From assembly GCF_002906165.1 (NCBI RefSeq), contig NZ_PPCN01000001.1:1302001-1366000 (forward strand): a DNA stretch of 64,000 nucleotides, in the 5' to 3' direction. The translations under genes and the position numbers were made by a program. This DNA comes from Roseibium marinum. GTDB taxonomy: Bacteria; Pseudomonadota; Alphaproteobacteria; Rhizobiales; Stappiaceae. The notes below the pieces were generated by a model. The model had not been told where the DNA came from, made no database searches, and worked only from the letters and a program-made list of their open reading frames with translations. This document shows positions 45,751 to 54,699 of the stretch, piece after piece; position 1 is the stretch's first letter, and each line of letters begins with the position of its first letter.

Positions 45751-46923
45751 TTACGTCTTTCCCTTGACCAGCCCCCGCCGGAACCGCTCCGGATCGAACC
45801 CCTCCACCCCGGATCCAGCCGCATAAATCGCCCGGTCCAGTTCCGCCGTGGAACCACCCGTTTCGGGCAGGTCTAGATCCCGCCGCCGTGCCAGATAGCG
45901 TTCGGCTGCTGAGCGGAGCGCTATCAGGTCTTTCGTTCTTGCAGCCGCCTTCAGGGCGCGGCGGGTCGGGTCGTGCGGGGACCAGCGCTTCAGCAGCTTC
46001 AGGATTTGGGTCTTCCGGCGCGGGGAGGCACCGGCGAGCGCAAGGGCGAGGCCGGCGAGGAGGCCGGCCGTGAACACGGCGCAGGCGGTGGCGATCTGGG
46101 ACGTGGGCAGCCGGTCGGCGCGGGTCCGGTTGGCCTCAAAGCTTGCATAGCCGAAGGGGATGGCGGGGATTTGCGCGACCCGCATCTGCCGCGTCGCCGT
46201 GTCGAACCAGGGGATCTCGACCGGCGGCAGCACGCCGGGTTCGCCGGTCTTGGGGCGCAGGTGCCATTCCCAGATGACGGTTGTCTCCGGTCCCTGCGGC
46301 GTCGGCTTCACCTCGCGCACCTCCGGCGCGCTGAAGCTGATCAGCCAAGGTTGGCGGACAGTGGGCCTTGGCGGCAGCAGATGGGGCAGGGTGTCGTCGG
46401 CGCTCAAGGTCACCCGGCGGATCAGGGTCTCGCCGTCGCGCAGCGCGCCCGGAAGCGCCGAAAGCGTGTCCTCCACCTTGAGCGCGCTGGCCGCCAGCGG
46501 GGCGCTGTCCGCCGGGAAGGCGGCGACCTGAACGGTCACAGGCTCGGTCCGCACGTCCAGCGGCTCACGGCCACCGGTATCGGTCGCAATCGTGAGATGA
46601 TGGGTGAGCGGCCCGATCGTGATCGGCCCGGCCTTGCGCGGAAACAGCGCGATGCGCCGTTCCAGCACCAGCAGGGTCCGGCCGTTCACCCGTTCCTCGC
46701 GCCAGTCGTCGCGGGCAAGCTGCATCCAGTCATAGGCGTCCGAATCGGGAAACGTGAGCGTTTCAAGGGCGATCCGGTGCGTGTATTCGCCCCTTACCGT
46801 CACCGGGATCATTTCCCCGACGACGGGCAGCATCTCCGGCACAATCAGGCGCAGGCTTTCCGCGCGGGCGCCGGTGGACGGAGCAAGCAGCAGGATCAGC
46901 AGCAGCGCGAGACGGATTACCAT
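45751..46923 (-). CDS. BatD-like membrane protein
   Basis: 390 residues. A signal peptide (MVIRLALLLILLLAPSTGARAE) leads to exported beta-sandwich repeats: VPEMLPVVGEMIPVTVRGEYTH, LFPRKAGPITIGPL and SFSAPEVREVKPTPQGPETTVIWEWHLRPKTGEPGVLPPVEIPWFDTAT. A transmembrane helix near residue 285 is followed by a cytoplasmic helical tail. This is the BatD arrangement. Its start overlaps the 3' end of the TPR gene by 7 bp. It is the last gene of the MoxR/Bat cluster and likely forms the periplasmic part of that machine. Confidence 0.82.
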   Translation of the reverse strand: MVIRLALLLILLLAPSTGARAESLRLIVPEMLPVVGEMIPVTVRGEYTHRIALETLTFPDSDAYDWMQLARDDWREERVNGRTLLVLERRIALFPRKAGPITIGPLTHHLTIATDTGGREPLDVRTEPVTVQVAAFPADSAPLAASALKVEDTLSALPGALRDGETLIRRVTLSADDTLPHLLPPRPTVRQPWLISFSAPEVREVKPTPQGPETTVIWEWHLRPKTGEPGVLPPVEIPWFDTATRQMRVAQIPAIPFGYASFEANRTRADRLPTSQIATACAVFTAGLLAGLALALAGASPRRKTQILKLLKRWSPHDPTRRALKAAARTKDLIALRSAAERYLARRRDLDLPETGGSTAELDRAIYAAGSGVEGFDPERFRRGLVKGKT

Positions 46924-47531
46924 GGTTCGGCCTCCTCCGCCCGGATCAGGCCGAGGGCGGCCCGGCGCTCATATTCCTTTTCAAGGCGCAGCCGCAGGAA
47001 CTCGCCCGGATCGTCGGAGATCGTTTCCAGCCAGGCATCGGAGGCTGCAAAGCCCCGTTCGGTGACCCTGCGCTGCCATTCGGGATCCGGCGTGCCGGGC
47101 CAGCCCCAGGGGCTCGTCTCGCCCTGGCCGGTGCGCCCGCCATGGCCGGTCAGCCGTCCCGGCGCGTCGCTGTCGCCGCGTGTCTTGGGAACCATCGCGC
47201 CGACCAGATCGCGCAGGCGGCGGGCCTCCGCGTCGGCAGGTGCGACGAACAGGACGGCATCGAAATATGCAACCGACAGCGCATGCTTGCCGGTCGCAGC
47301 CAGCGTCAGGGCGCGGTTGAAGGTCTGGCCGCGTCCGGCAAGGGCCAAAGCCGCGTCGGCGGCCTGATAGTTGCCTTCCCGGTAGAGCGCGAGGCCTTGT
47401 TCGGCGGGTGTGCTCAAGAGAGCGGCCGCGCCCGGCGCTCCTGCCCACAGCGCGATGCGGCCCCAGGCGGCGGGGCCGGCGAGAACAAGACAGGCAAGCC
47501 CGATCAGCAAGGCGGCGGCGGCGCGTTTCAT
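46917..47531 (-). CDS. BatC-like TPR membrane protein
   Basis: 204 residues from the ATG at 47531 (CGGAGG upstream). A signal-anchor span is at the N-terminus. A TPR-like helical stretch follows: GLALYREGNYQAADAALALAGRGQTFNRALTLAATGKHALSVAYFDAVLF. The C-terminal part (GETSPWGWPGTPDPEWQRRVTERGFAASDAWLETISDDP) is conserved-looking but unassigned. It overlaps the vWA gene by 4 bp and the BatD gene by 7 bp, so the set is translationally coupled. Confidence 0.78.
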   Translation of the reverse strand: MKRAAAALLIGLACLVLAGPAAWGRIALWAGAPGAAALLSTPAEQGLALYREGNYQAADAALALAGRGQTFNRALTLAATGKHALSVAYFDAVLFVAPADAEARRLRDLVGAMVPKTRGDSDAPGRLTGHGGRTGQGETSPWGWPGTPDPEWQRRVTERGFAASDAWLETISDDPGEFLRLRLEKEYERRAALGLIRAEEAEPW

Positions 47532-48430
47532 GCGGGCCTCCGGAACAGGGCAAGCACGGGGAACAGCGCCAGCACGGCGAAGAGAGGCCCGAGATCGTGG
47601 AAGCGAAGCGCGGTCAGGGCGCTGTCCCGGCTGAGGGACGCAGCCGACGAAATCCGCCCGAGCACCGGATCGGGCGCCCGGGCCGGTGCGGCAACGGAGA
47701 CAGCGGTCAGGCTCTGAAAGACATCCCATTCGAGCGCGCTGGCGGGCGGGGGGCCGGCTGCGCCTGAAAGCGTCAGCAGTGACAGGCGGGCACCGCCGCC
47801 GGTCAGGCGTTCGGCCTCTGCGGCCGCCTCCGCGCCGAAGCCGCCGCCATCGGAAATCAGCACGAGATCGGCGTCGGCAACGTCCGACAGCATCTGCCGG
47901 GCGAGCGCCAGGGCGGCGGCGGGGCGGCTGCCCTGTCCCGGCATGGTGTCCGGGCCGAGCACGGCGATCTGGGTTTCCAGCGTCGCGGGATCGGCGGTCG
48001 GGGCGGCGACGTCATAGGCCTCCCCGGAATAGAGGATCAGGCCGACGGCGCGGCCGTTCGCGGCCCGCAGGATCTGCGCGGCGGCGGCCTGCGCATCTGC
48101 AAGCGCCGGACTTGTGGCGACGGAAGGCGACATGTCGATGGCGATCAGGACCGCGCCGTTTCCGGCGAGCACCGGGGCGTCGGTGCGGGGCACGGCGGGT
48201 CCGGCGAGGCCGAGCGCCAGCAGCGCGGCCGCCGCGAGGCAGGACAGTCCCGCCCGGCCGGTTTCACCGCGCAGATGGCCAAGCGCGCGCATCGCCCGCA
48301 GCATCGGCGCGGGCATGACCTGCCGCCAGCCGCCCGCATCGGCCCCGCGCCGCCAGGTCCACAGAGCAAGCACGATCAGCAGCGGCAGCGCCGCCAGCCA
48401 CCATGGGCGCAGCAGGGTCAACTCGCTCAT
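47528..48430 (-). CDS. BatB-like von Willebrand factor A domain protein
   Basis: 300 residues from the ATG at 48430. Two N-terminal spans (LLRPWWLAALPLLIVLALW and a second near residue 70) precede the vWA domain. AVLIAIDMSPSVATSP provides a DxSxS metal site; the rest of the domain (AVGLILYSGEAYDVAAPTAD, DADLVLISDGGGFGAEAA) follows. A C-terminal span (FAVLALFPVLALF) closes it, the usual Bat topology. It overlaps both neighbours by 4 bp. Probably works with the BatA-like protein at 48427-49368. Confidence 0.85.
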   Translation of the reverse strand: MSELTLLRPWWLAALPLLIVLALWTWRRGADAGGWRQVMPAPMLRAMRALGHLRGETGRAGLSCLAAAALLALGLAGPAVPRTDAPVLAGNGAVLIAIDMSPSVATSPALADAQAAAAQILRAANGRAVGLILYSGEAYDVAAPTADPATLETQIAVLGPDTMPGQGSRPAAALALARQMLSDVADADLVLISDGGGFGAEAAAEAERLTGGGARLSLLTLSGAAGPPPASALEWDVFQSLTAVSVAAPARAPDPVLGRISSAASLSRDSALTALRFHDLGPLFAVLALFPVLALFRRPA

Positions 48431-49368
48431 GCCTGCCTCCTGGCGGCAAGCAGCAGGAGCAGCAGGAAGGCGGCACCGGCGGGCCAGATCCACAGCGGGC
48501 GCCAGTAATGCAGGGGCGGGCGGCGCATGGGGCTCGGTTCCAGACGGTCCAGAGTGGCGGCCATGGCTTGCAGATCGTCCATGGTGCGCACGCGGAAACT
48601 GGTGCCGCCGCCGATTTCGGCCATCGCCTTGAGAGCCGCCGCATCGACCGCGTCCCGGGAGCCGGGTTGGCTTTCCAGGTCCTCGGGACCGAGTGCGATC
48701 GTGTGCACGCGGATGCCTTTTTGCGCCGCCAGCCGGGAGACATCGCTCGCGCGCACCTTGCCCGATGTGTCGACGCCGTCCGACAGCAGCACGACAATTC
48801 TCGTGGTGGCCTGGCTGGCTTCCAGTCGCTTGACCGCCAGGCCGAGCCCGTCGGCGATGGCGGTTGCCCGGCCCGATATGCCGATCTGCGCCGTTTCGAT
48901 GGACCGGGCGACCGAGGCGACGTCGAAGGTCGGCGGTTGCGCCACATAGGGACGTTCGCCGAAGACCACGAGGCCGATACGGTCGCCCTTGCGCGCGGCG
49001 ACAAAGCCGGAGGCCACCCGTTTGACCGCTTCGAGCCGCGACAGCGGTTCGCCGTCCAGCACGAAATCCTCCTTGACCATGCTGCCGGAAAGGTCGATCG
49101 CCAGAATGATCTCGCGTCCGGAAAAAGGCAGGATGTCCGTCGTCTGTGACAGGCGCGGCCCCGAAAGCGCCACGACCAGTGCGCCCCATGCCAGGATCAG
49201 CAAAATCCTGCCGAAACGGTCGCCCCGGCTTGCTGCCGGCATGGCCGCGGCGAAGAGGCCGGACGGCACCTGCAAGGCGGCGTGAACGGCGCCCGGTCTC
49301 GTCAGAAGACGGTGGATCAGGAAGGGAAGCGGCAGAAGCAGCAGCGCGAGAGGAAAGGCAAGGTTCAT
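48427..49368 (-). CDS. BatA-like von Willebrand factor A domain protein
   Basis: 313 residues. An N-terminal span (FPLALLLLPLPFLIHRLL) and a second near residue 55 lead to a full vWA domain: IILAIDLSGSMVKEDF is a perfect DxSxS MIDAS motif, with GLVVFGERPYVAQPPTFD and VVLLSDGVDTSGKVRASDVSRLA giving the T and D residues. A C-terminal span (IWPAGAAFLLLLLLAARR) ends it. BatA proteins partner with MoxR ATPases in the Bat system. It overlaps batB and the DUF4381 gene by 4 bp each. Confidence 0.9.
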   Translation of the reverse strand: MNLAFPLALLLLPLPFLIHRLLTRPGAVHAALQVPSGLFAAAMPAASRGDRFGRILLILAWGALVVALSGPRLSQTTDILPFSGREIILAIDLSGSMVKEDFVLDGEPLSRLEAVKRVASGFVAARKGDRIGLVVFGERPYVAQPPTFDVASVARSIETAQIGISGRATAIADGLGLAVKRLEASQATTRIVVLLSDGVDTSGKVRASDVSRLAAQKGIRVHTIALGPEDLESQPGSRDAVDAAALKAMAEIGGGTSFRVRTMDDLQAMAATLDRLEPSPMRRPPLHYWRPLWIWPAGAAFLLLLLLAARRQA

Positions 49369-49721
49369 CGGCCCGCTTTCCCGCCATGCGAGACCCTGGA
49401 CTTCAGCGCCATGCGCTCGATGGTTTGGCCGGAAGGCGGCTCCTCGCCGCCATAGGCCGCCGGGCGCAGGTCTTCCGGCAGATGGCCGAGAATGCGGGCG
49501 ATTTCCAGCAGGCGCTCCTCGGTCGGCAGCGCGCGGGTCGCCCGGATCCGGGCCTTGCGGGACGGGCGGCGGGCAACGAATGGCGCGATCAGCAGCGCCA
49601 CAAGCGCCGAAACCATCAGGCCCGCTCCGAACAGTGCCAGCAGGTCGGCGGGGCCGAGTTCCATCAGCTCCGGTGGCAGGCGTCCCGCCGGCAAGGCGGC
49701 AATCAGCTCAGCCTGTGTCAT
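49365..49721 (-). CDS. DUF4381-like small membrane protein
   Basis: 118 residues with one span (LLALFGAGLMVSALVALLIAPFVA) and a basic cytoplasmic part (RRPSRKARIRATRALPTEERLLEIARILGHL). Position between the DUF58 and BatA genes, overlapping both (14 bp and 4 bp), matches the small membrane component found in many MoxR operons. Function is unknown; it may tether the DUF58 protein to the vWA proteins. Confidence 0.75.
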   Translation of the reverse strand: MTQAELIAALPAGRLPPELMELGPADLLALFGAGLMVSALVALLIAPFVARRPSRKARIRATRALPTEERLLEIARILGHLPEDLRPAAYGGEEPPSGQTIERMALKSRVSHGGKAGR

Positions 49722-50559
49722 CTGAGACGACCTGAAGGGTGACGTTCAGGGCCCGCATCCGCGCGGTGAGCGGCTCCAGATCGAAGGCCCGCAACCGCGC
49801 GAACCGGCTGGCGGCGCCGGACGCGACCGGCAGAGCCCTGGGCGGCGGGGATATCTCGACCGGATCGAGCGGGCAAAGCAGGGTCACCCGTCTGCGGCGC
49901 GACAGCCGGCGAAGGGCGGCTTCGTCTTCGGATGCAATTCCCTCGGCATCGGTGGCAAGCCACACCTGCGCGCCGGGCGGGGCGAGCCGCGCGGCGCGCA
50001 CCAGCGCCGCCGCCAGGGAAAATGTGGGCGACGAAGCGTCCCCTTGCCACTCCAGCGCCTTGTCGTGCTCATGCGCGAGCATCTGCGCGATGGCGCTCAA
50101 CTGCCGCGCTCCCGTGCGCGCCGGAAGCGCGGCGATGCCGGAAGCCGTGATTGCCAGCCCGGCGACGGACGCCCCGCGCGCGGCGGCCTGCCAGCCGTGC
50201 CGGGCCAGCAGCCTGGCCGCCCGCACCGAGCGCAGGCTCGCGCCCGTTCCCCAGAGCATCGCCGGCCTGAAATCTGCGATCAGCAGCGTCGTGTCGTCCC
50301 TGTCCTCATGAAAACTGCGCACATGCGGCGTTCCGGTGCGCGCCGTGGCGGCCGGGTCGATCCGGCGGGTGTCGTCGCCTTCGGAGAAGGCCCGGATCTC
50401 CCTGAGGTCCATGCCGGCGCCCGGCAATCTGGCCGGAACCGCGCCGGGCCTGCGGGTTGCCGGGCGATGCCCGTTCGGCGGGTGCGGGGCGTCGCGCAGC
50501 GCCAGCAGTTCCTGCGCGCCGAGCCGGATGCCCGGATGGTCCAGCGCGGCGCTCACCAT
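49708..50559 (-). CDS. DUF58 domain protein
   Basis: 283 residues from the ATG at 50559. The core DUF58 block is DLREIRAFSEGDDTRRIDPAATARTGTPHVRSFHEDRDDTTLLIADFRPAMLWGTG: the RxYxxGDDxRxIDW-like element is present with Pro in place of the usual Trp. It resembles a vWA fold without a complete metal site. DUF58 proteins accompany MoxR ATPases. It overlaps the MoxR gene by 7 bp and the DUF4381 gene by 14 bp. Confidence 0.86.
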   Translation of the reverse strand: MVSAALDHPGIRLGAQELLALRDAPHPPNGHRPATRRPGAVPARLPGAGMDLREIRAFSEGDDTRRIDPAATARTGTPHVRSFHEDRDDTTLLIADFRPAMLWGTGASLRSVRAARLLARHGWQAAARGASVAGLAITASGIAALPARTGARQLSAIAQMLAHEHDKALEWQGDASSPTFSLAAALVRAARLAPPGAQVWLATDAEGIASEDEAALRRLSRRRRVTLLCPLDPVEISPPPRALPVASGAASRFARLRAFDLEPLTARMRALNVTLQVVSDDTG

Positions 50560-51518
50560 GGTTCCACCAGCCGCAACACGTCGGCGACAAGGCTGCGGCC
50601 GGTGCGTCCTTCGCTGACGGCGGCCCAGCTCGGGATCAGCCGATGGGCGAGCACGTCGGGCGCAAGCGCCTGGGCGTCCTCCGGCAGGCCGAAGTCGCGG
50701 CCCTTCAGCCAGGCCCGGGCCCGCACGGAGGCGGCCAGCGCCAGAGTGCCGCGCGGCGAGACGGGATGCTCGACCCATTCGGCAACAGCGCCGCCGGAGC
50801 GCGAGGCCATGACCAGCCGCACGATGAAGTCCTTCAGCGCGGGAGCAAGATGCACCCGGGCGACTTCCGCCTGGGCGGTGCGAAGCTCTTCGGCGGACAT
50901 CTGAGGGCCTGGATAGTCCGGGACCGGGGAGGCCTGAACGGCGATGTCCTCGGCTTCCACAAGGTCGAGGATCGCGCGCTCCTGCTCGGCTTCCGGCAAG
51001 CCAAGCGCGAGATGCAGGAGAAAGCGGTCCATCTGCGCCTCGGGCAAGGGAAAGGTCCCTTCGTGCTCGATGGGGTTCTGCGTGGCGACGACCATGAAGG
51101 GATCGGGCAGGGGCCGGGTGATGCCCGAGGTGGTTACCTGGCGCTCGGCCATGGCTTCCAGCAGGGCCGACTGAACCTTGGGAGGCGCCCGGTTGATTTC
51201 ATCGACCAGCACCAGCGCGTGAAAAACAGGCCCCGGAATGAAATCGAAACTGCCGGTTTCCGAATGGAACACCTGGGTGCCGGTCAGGTCAGCGGGCAAC
51301 AGGTCCGGCGTACACTGGATGCGCCCGTGGCTGCCGGGCAGATGGGCGGCGAGCAGTTTCACCGTGCGGGTCTTGGCGACCCCGGGAGGGCCTTCGATCA
51401 GTACGTGGCCGCCGACCAGCAAAGCGATCAGCAGGCGCTCGACCATGTCCCGGTGTCCGATCAGTCCCGCCGAGACATCCGCCTCAAGACGTGCGATCGG
51501 ATGGCAAATATCATCCAT
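50553..51518 (-). CDS. MoxR-family AAA+ ATPase
   Basis: 321 residues from the ATG at 51518 (GGAGG upstream); an ATG 15 bp earlier is possible. GGHVLIEGPPGVAKTRTVKLLA is Walker A, HALVLVDEINRAPPKVQSALLEAMAERQVT Walker B with the following MoxR signature, and VVATQNPIEHEGTFPLPEAQMDRFLLHL the sensor 1 region. MoxR proteins act as chaperone-like remodelers for vWA-protein partners and for maturation of enzymes. It heads the seven-gene Bat cluster, behind a hairpin at 51574-51596. Confidence 0.95.
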   Translation of the reverse strand: MDDICHPIARLEADVSAGLIGHRDMVERLLIALLVGGHVLIEGPPGVAKTRTVKLLAAHLPGSHGRIQCTPDLLPADLTGTQVFHSETGSFDFIPGPVFHALVLVDEINRAPPKVQSALLEAMAERQVTTSGITRPLPDPFMVVATQNPIEHEGTFPLPEAQMDRFLLHLALGLPEAEQERAILDLVEAEDIAVQASPVPDYPGPQMSAEELRTAQAEVARVHLAPALKDFIVRLVMASRSGGAVAEWVEHPVSPRGTLALAASVRARAWLKGRDFGLPEDAQALAPDVLAHRLIPSWAAVSEGRTGRSLVADVLRLVEPW

Positions 51519-51573
51519 ATGGTTACCTCCCATGAGGAAACATGCATCAGACGGCGATGCCGCGCCAGAGACG

Positions 51574-51596
51574 TCTTCCCGGCAGGACCGGGAAGA
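51574..51596. repeat. Perfect 9-bp stem-loop between histidine kinase and MoxR genes
   Basis: TCTTCCCGG, a CAGGA loop and CCGGGAAGA form a perfect stem in the 105-bp gap between the kinase and MoxR genes. There is no T-run. It may moderate read-through or stabilise the Bat transcript. Confidence 0.5.
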
Positions 51597-51623
51597 TATC
51601 CCGGGTCGGGCGGTTCGGGCTCC

Positions 51624-52952
51624 TCAGAAGGGCTCCAGATGTACGCGCGCGCGCATGCCGTTCTCCAGCGGCGTCAGCGTGAAGCTGCCTCCGAGCGCGT
51701 AGACCCGCTCGCGGATGCCGAGCAGGCCGTAGCCGTCGCCGGCGGGAAGCTCGCCGCGGGCGCCGCCGTCATCGGAAACCGTCAGGAAAATGCCGTCGCC
51801 GGCTTCAAGGCTGACGGTGACGGCTTTCGGCTCGCCGTGCCGGATCGCGTTCGTCAGGCATTCCTGGGTGATGCGGTAGAGGCTGAGCGCGAGATCGTCC
51901 GGAACGGCATCGATATCGCCTTGAAGGTCCAGCGCGAAACGTACACTCGGCAGCCGGCCGCGCCAGCCCGCCACCAGGCGCTGAAGCGCCGCGTCGAGCC
52001 CCAACTCGTCGAGGTCGGGAGGCCGCAGACGCGACAGCTCGCTGCGCAGGCTCTGCATCATCTGGCCGGAGATCTCGGCGATCCGCACCCCGTCGCGGGC
52101 CGTGGTCTCGCCCGATTGCGCCACGGCAGTGGCGAGCGCACGGGTCGCGGTCAGGCACTGGCCGAATTCGTCATGCAGCTCCCGCGCCAGGGCACGGCGT
52201 TCGCTTTCCTGCACCGTGAACAGCCGCCGCGTCAGATCGGTTCTGGTATCCTGGGCTTCCTGAAGGGCATTCGCGGTATCGTTCAGCGCGAGGCCCAGCC
52301 GGTCGAATTCGGCGACACTCTGGCGGGGCTGGCGGGTCGAGAAATCTCCGCTTTGCAGCCGCTCGATGCTGCGCAGGATCGTGCGGAACGGCAACAGCAG
52401 TCGGGCGACCAGAAGGCCGGTCAGGAGAGCGCCGCCGACCGCCATGCCGAACGCAAGGCGCATCAGGTAGCCGATCCGGTCCCATGCGCGGGCAATGATG
52501 ACGTCCGGTTCGGCAATGGCGGTGACGCGGGCGTTGGTGACGCCGCGCGAGCGCACGGGCCGCGTGACAGGCGCCGGGATCAGTCCGATACGCTCCGCGA
52601 ACTGCTGGAACCACAGCGGCGGCGGCGTCACGGCAGCCAGGTAGGAGCCGCAGCGGCGATGGTCGGGCTCTTCGTTCGCGCCGAATTCGACGCAGATCCC
52701 GGGCGCGATCAGTGTCCAGCGCGGAAAATCCTGCCAGTCGCGAAAGGCCGCGACGGGAGCTACGCCGCCAAAGGCCAATCCCATGAAGTCCGGGCGCGCC
52801 GCGATGGCCACGGCCACCCGTTCGGCGGTCACGCGAGCATCCTCGCGGGCCGCATCGGCAGTCGCCCACAGGATCCAGGACGCTCCGAGCAGAACCGTCA
52901 CGAGCTGTGCGGCGAGTACGCGCAGGACGAGCTGTGGAAGGAGCCGGCGCAT
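51624..52952 (-). CDS. Sensor histidine kinase, NarX/HisKA_3 type
   Basis: 442 residues. An N-terminal span (LVLRVLAAQLVTVLLGASWIL), a periplasmic sensor region with an FGANEEPDHRRC segment, and a second span (LAFGMAVGGALLTGLLVARLLL) lead to a HAMP-like linker. ESERRALARELHDEFGQCLTATRAL is the HisKA_3 phosphorylation site with the His of ELHDEFGQ. The HATPase domain has LYRITQECLTNAIRHGEPKAV (N box), SDDGG and GYGLLGIRERV. It is 7 bp behind the response regulator gene. The stimulus is unknown; a cysteine at about residue 90 could matter. Confidence 0.92.
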   Translation of the reverse strand: MRRLLPQLVLRVLAAQLVTVLLGASWILWATADAAREDARVTAERVAVAIAARPDFMGLAFGGVAPVAAFRDWQDFPRWTLIAPGICVEFGANEEPDHRRCGSYLAAVTPPPLWFQQFAERIGLIPAPVTRPVRSRGVTNARVTAIAEPDVIIARAWDRIGYLMRLAFGMAVGGALLTGLLVARLLLPFRTILRSIERLQSGDFSTRQPRQSVAEFDRLGLALNDTANALQEAQDTRTDLTRRLFTVQESERRALARELHDEFGQCLTATRALATAVAQSGETTARDGVRIAEISGQMMQSLRSELSRLRPPDLDELGLDAALQRLVAGWRGRLPSVRFALDLQGDIDAVPDDLALSLYRITQECLTNAIRHGEPKAVTVSLEAGDGIFLTVSDDGGARGELPAGDGYGLLGIRERVYALGGSFTLTPLENGMRARVHLEPF

Positions 52953-52959
52953 GCGTTCG

Positions 52960-53595
52960 TCAGCCCGACAGCGTCAGGCCGGCCCGCTGCGCCTTGAGCA
53001 CCAGGTCGGCGTCGCCGGAGGCGTCGAGCTTGGCCCGGACCTGAGAGAGGTTGTTCTGGATCGTCTTGGCCGAAAGACCGAGGCTTTTTGCGATCGCCCG
53101 TCCGCCCATCCCGCGGGCCAGAAGCTGCAGGATTTCCAGTTCGCGTCGCGTCAGGGCGGCGATATCGTCCTTCCCGAGCGATGTTTGCGCGACCTCCTGC
53201 GCCATGTCGCTCGACAGCGCCCGGCGTCCGGACATGACTTTGGCGATGGCGCCGACCAGTTCCTCGGGCGGGCTGCTTTTCGAAACAAAGCCCCGTGCTC
53301 CCGCGGCGATGGCCTTTTGTGCGAAGACCGCCCCCTGATGCATCGAGACGACGATGATGCGCGCCCGCGGATCCCGCGCCAGAATCGCTTCGACCGCGAC
53401 AAGTCCGCCGGCGCCCGGCATGGACAGATCCATCAGAACGATGTCGGGCGCATGGTCGGCAAAGGCGGCGAGCGCCGCTTCTCCATTGCTGGCCTGCGCG
53501 ATGACGGCAAGCCCCGGCTGCCGTTCGAGCAGACGAAGATAACCCTCCCGCACGATCGGGTGGTCATCGGCCAGAAGAATGCGGATCGCTTCCAT
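52960..53595 (-). CDS. NarL/LuxR-type response regulator
   Basis: 211 residues. The receiver domain has IRILLADDHPIVREGY (acidic pair), DIVLMDLSMPG (phospho-Asp of VLMDLS) and ARGFVSKSSPPEEL (Lys). The C-terminal LuxR helix-turn-helix is LTRRELEILQLLARGMGGRAIAKSLGLSAKTIQNNLSQVRAKL. It is the first gene of the two-component pair and, by position, the likely activator or repressor of the MoxR/Bat cluster behind it; that link is inference. Confidence 0.94.
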   Translation of the reverse strand: MEAIRILLADDHPIVREGYLRLLERQPGLAVIAQASNGEAALAAFADHAPDIVLMDLSMPGAGGLVAVEAILARDPRARIIVVSMHQGAVFAQKAIAAGARGFVSKSSPPEELVGAIAKVMSGRRALSSDMAQEVAQTSLGKDDIAALTRRELEILQLLARGMGGRAIAKSLGLSAKTIQNNLSQVRAKLDASGDADLVLKAQRAGLTLSG

Positions 53596-53747
53596 GGAGC
53601 CATCTTACCGCGACCGTGCAAGCCTGCTCAATGCATCCTTAATGGGCAAAAACCGCACCGCGCCGGGACCGGCACGGCACGGGGCGGGGCGGCAGCCTGT
53701 TTCGTCCAGCGCCGGAAAATGCCGGTGTCACCGGCGCCAGGGTCGTT

Positions 53748-54413
53748 TCAGTCTCCCGCCACGAAATAGTGCAGCGTCCCGTCCGGTCCTATGCCGACCC
53801 GGTAAAAGGTCCAGGCGCCGAAATCCTGCATTTCGGCGAAGTCTCCAGCCGTAACGATACGGAAGAGTTCGACCTTCTGGTCCGGCGTCAGATTGAAGAG
53901 CGGATAGCGGGAGAAATACGGCCAGACATACATTTCCTGAGGCGTTCCGGCGTCGACATGCAGGAAACCGGCGTCGAGAATGTCCGCCAGAATGGCGAGG
54001 ATCTCGAATCCTTCGCCATCGCCGGAGCTGGATTTGAGAAACTCGATCGGATCGCCGATCTCGCCGAAGGAAAGCGTCGGAGGAAGTTCATTGCTTTCCA
54101 GGACCCTGCGCAACCGCTCCATGCTGCCGGCAAGAGCGGCTTCCTTGAGCTGCGCATGCATGCGCGAAACCTGTTTGGGCAGCATATCGGTGTTGTAGAG
54201 CACTTGGGGTTTTCCCGGATCGTCCGCGGCTGCGGTTCCGGTGTCCTGCGGTTGGCTGCCACTTTCAGGCAGGCTCTGCCCGCCGCCGGTAAGCGGAACG
54301 GCCTGCGGCGCCTCCACCGGTGGGCGGATCGCCTCCGTCTGAACGGTCTTGGCCAGGGCTGCACCCTGGAAAAGACAGGCAGTCAGTATTGCAGCCGCGA
54401 CTATTCGCGCCAT
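53748..54413 (-). CDS. Exported protein of unknown function
   Basis: 221 residues with a signal peptide (MARIVAAAILTACLFQGAALAK) and a Pro/Gly-rich low-complexity stretch to about residue 65. The folded part is helical (QVSRMHAQLKEAALAGSMERLRRVLESNELPPTLSFGEIGDPIEFLKS) and ends FYRVGIGPDGTLHYFVAGD. Similar exported proteins with a WPYF and a final hydrolase-free domain occur in rhizobia and relatives, but no function is known to me. Separate transcript from the two-component system. Confidence 0.75.
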   Translation of the reverse strand: MARIVAAAILTACLFQGAALAKTVQTEAIRPPVEAPQAVPLTGGGQSLPESGSQPQDTGTAAADDPGKPQVLYNTDMLPKQVSRMHAQLKEAALAGSMERLRRVLESNELPPTLSFGEIGDPIEFLKSSSGDGEGFEILAILADILDAGFLHVDAGTPQEMYVWPYFSRYPLFNLTPDQKVELFRIVTAGDFAEMQDFGAWTFYRVGIGPDGTLHYFVAGD

Positions 54414-54546
54414 GGTGACTTTCTCCAGGTTTCAGCCCCTCAGCGTCATTCCTTAAACAATTCGTGCAAAAGTGAAAACGGGGGCGATTGGACTTTCCTG
54501 TTCTTGTCATAATGCAGCAGGGCAGCTATCGAGAAGCGAATTTGCT

Positions 54547-54661
54547 TTAGAGCGCGTCGCGTCTGAGCGGATTCATGGACTTAGGAGGACGCCCGAGGCA
54601 ACGTTTGCATTGCAAATGCGTTCGGGCGATTTCCTGAATTCAATTTAACGCGACACGCTTT
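54547..54661. repeat. Dispersed palindromic repeat, copy 3
   Basis: The third copy of the element at 10370 and 15864. It has the same arms (TTAGAGCGCGTCGCG at the left, TTAACGCGACACGCT at the right) and central GTTTGCATTGCAAATGC. It ends 39 bp before the LysE-family start codon, so a stem-loop here could affect that gene's leader. Confidence 0.88.
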
Positions 54662-54699
54662 GGTAGGGTAAACCCGGAGTTCACCGAAAAGGACTGTTT

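Noticed and set aside
45402..45857. Open minus-strand frame with helical segment RVQEELAALFAKLLKRAIMG
   Set aside because: No start, no family and it overlaps the BatD gene; mentioned only as a possible relic.
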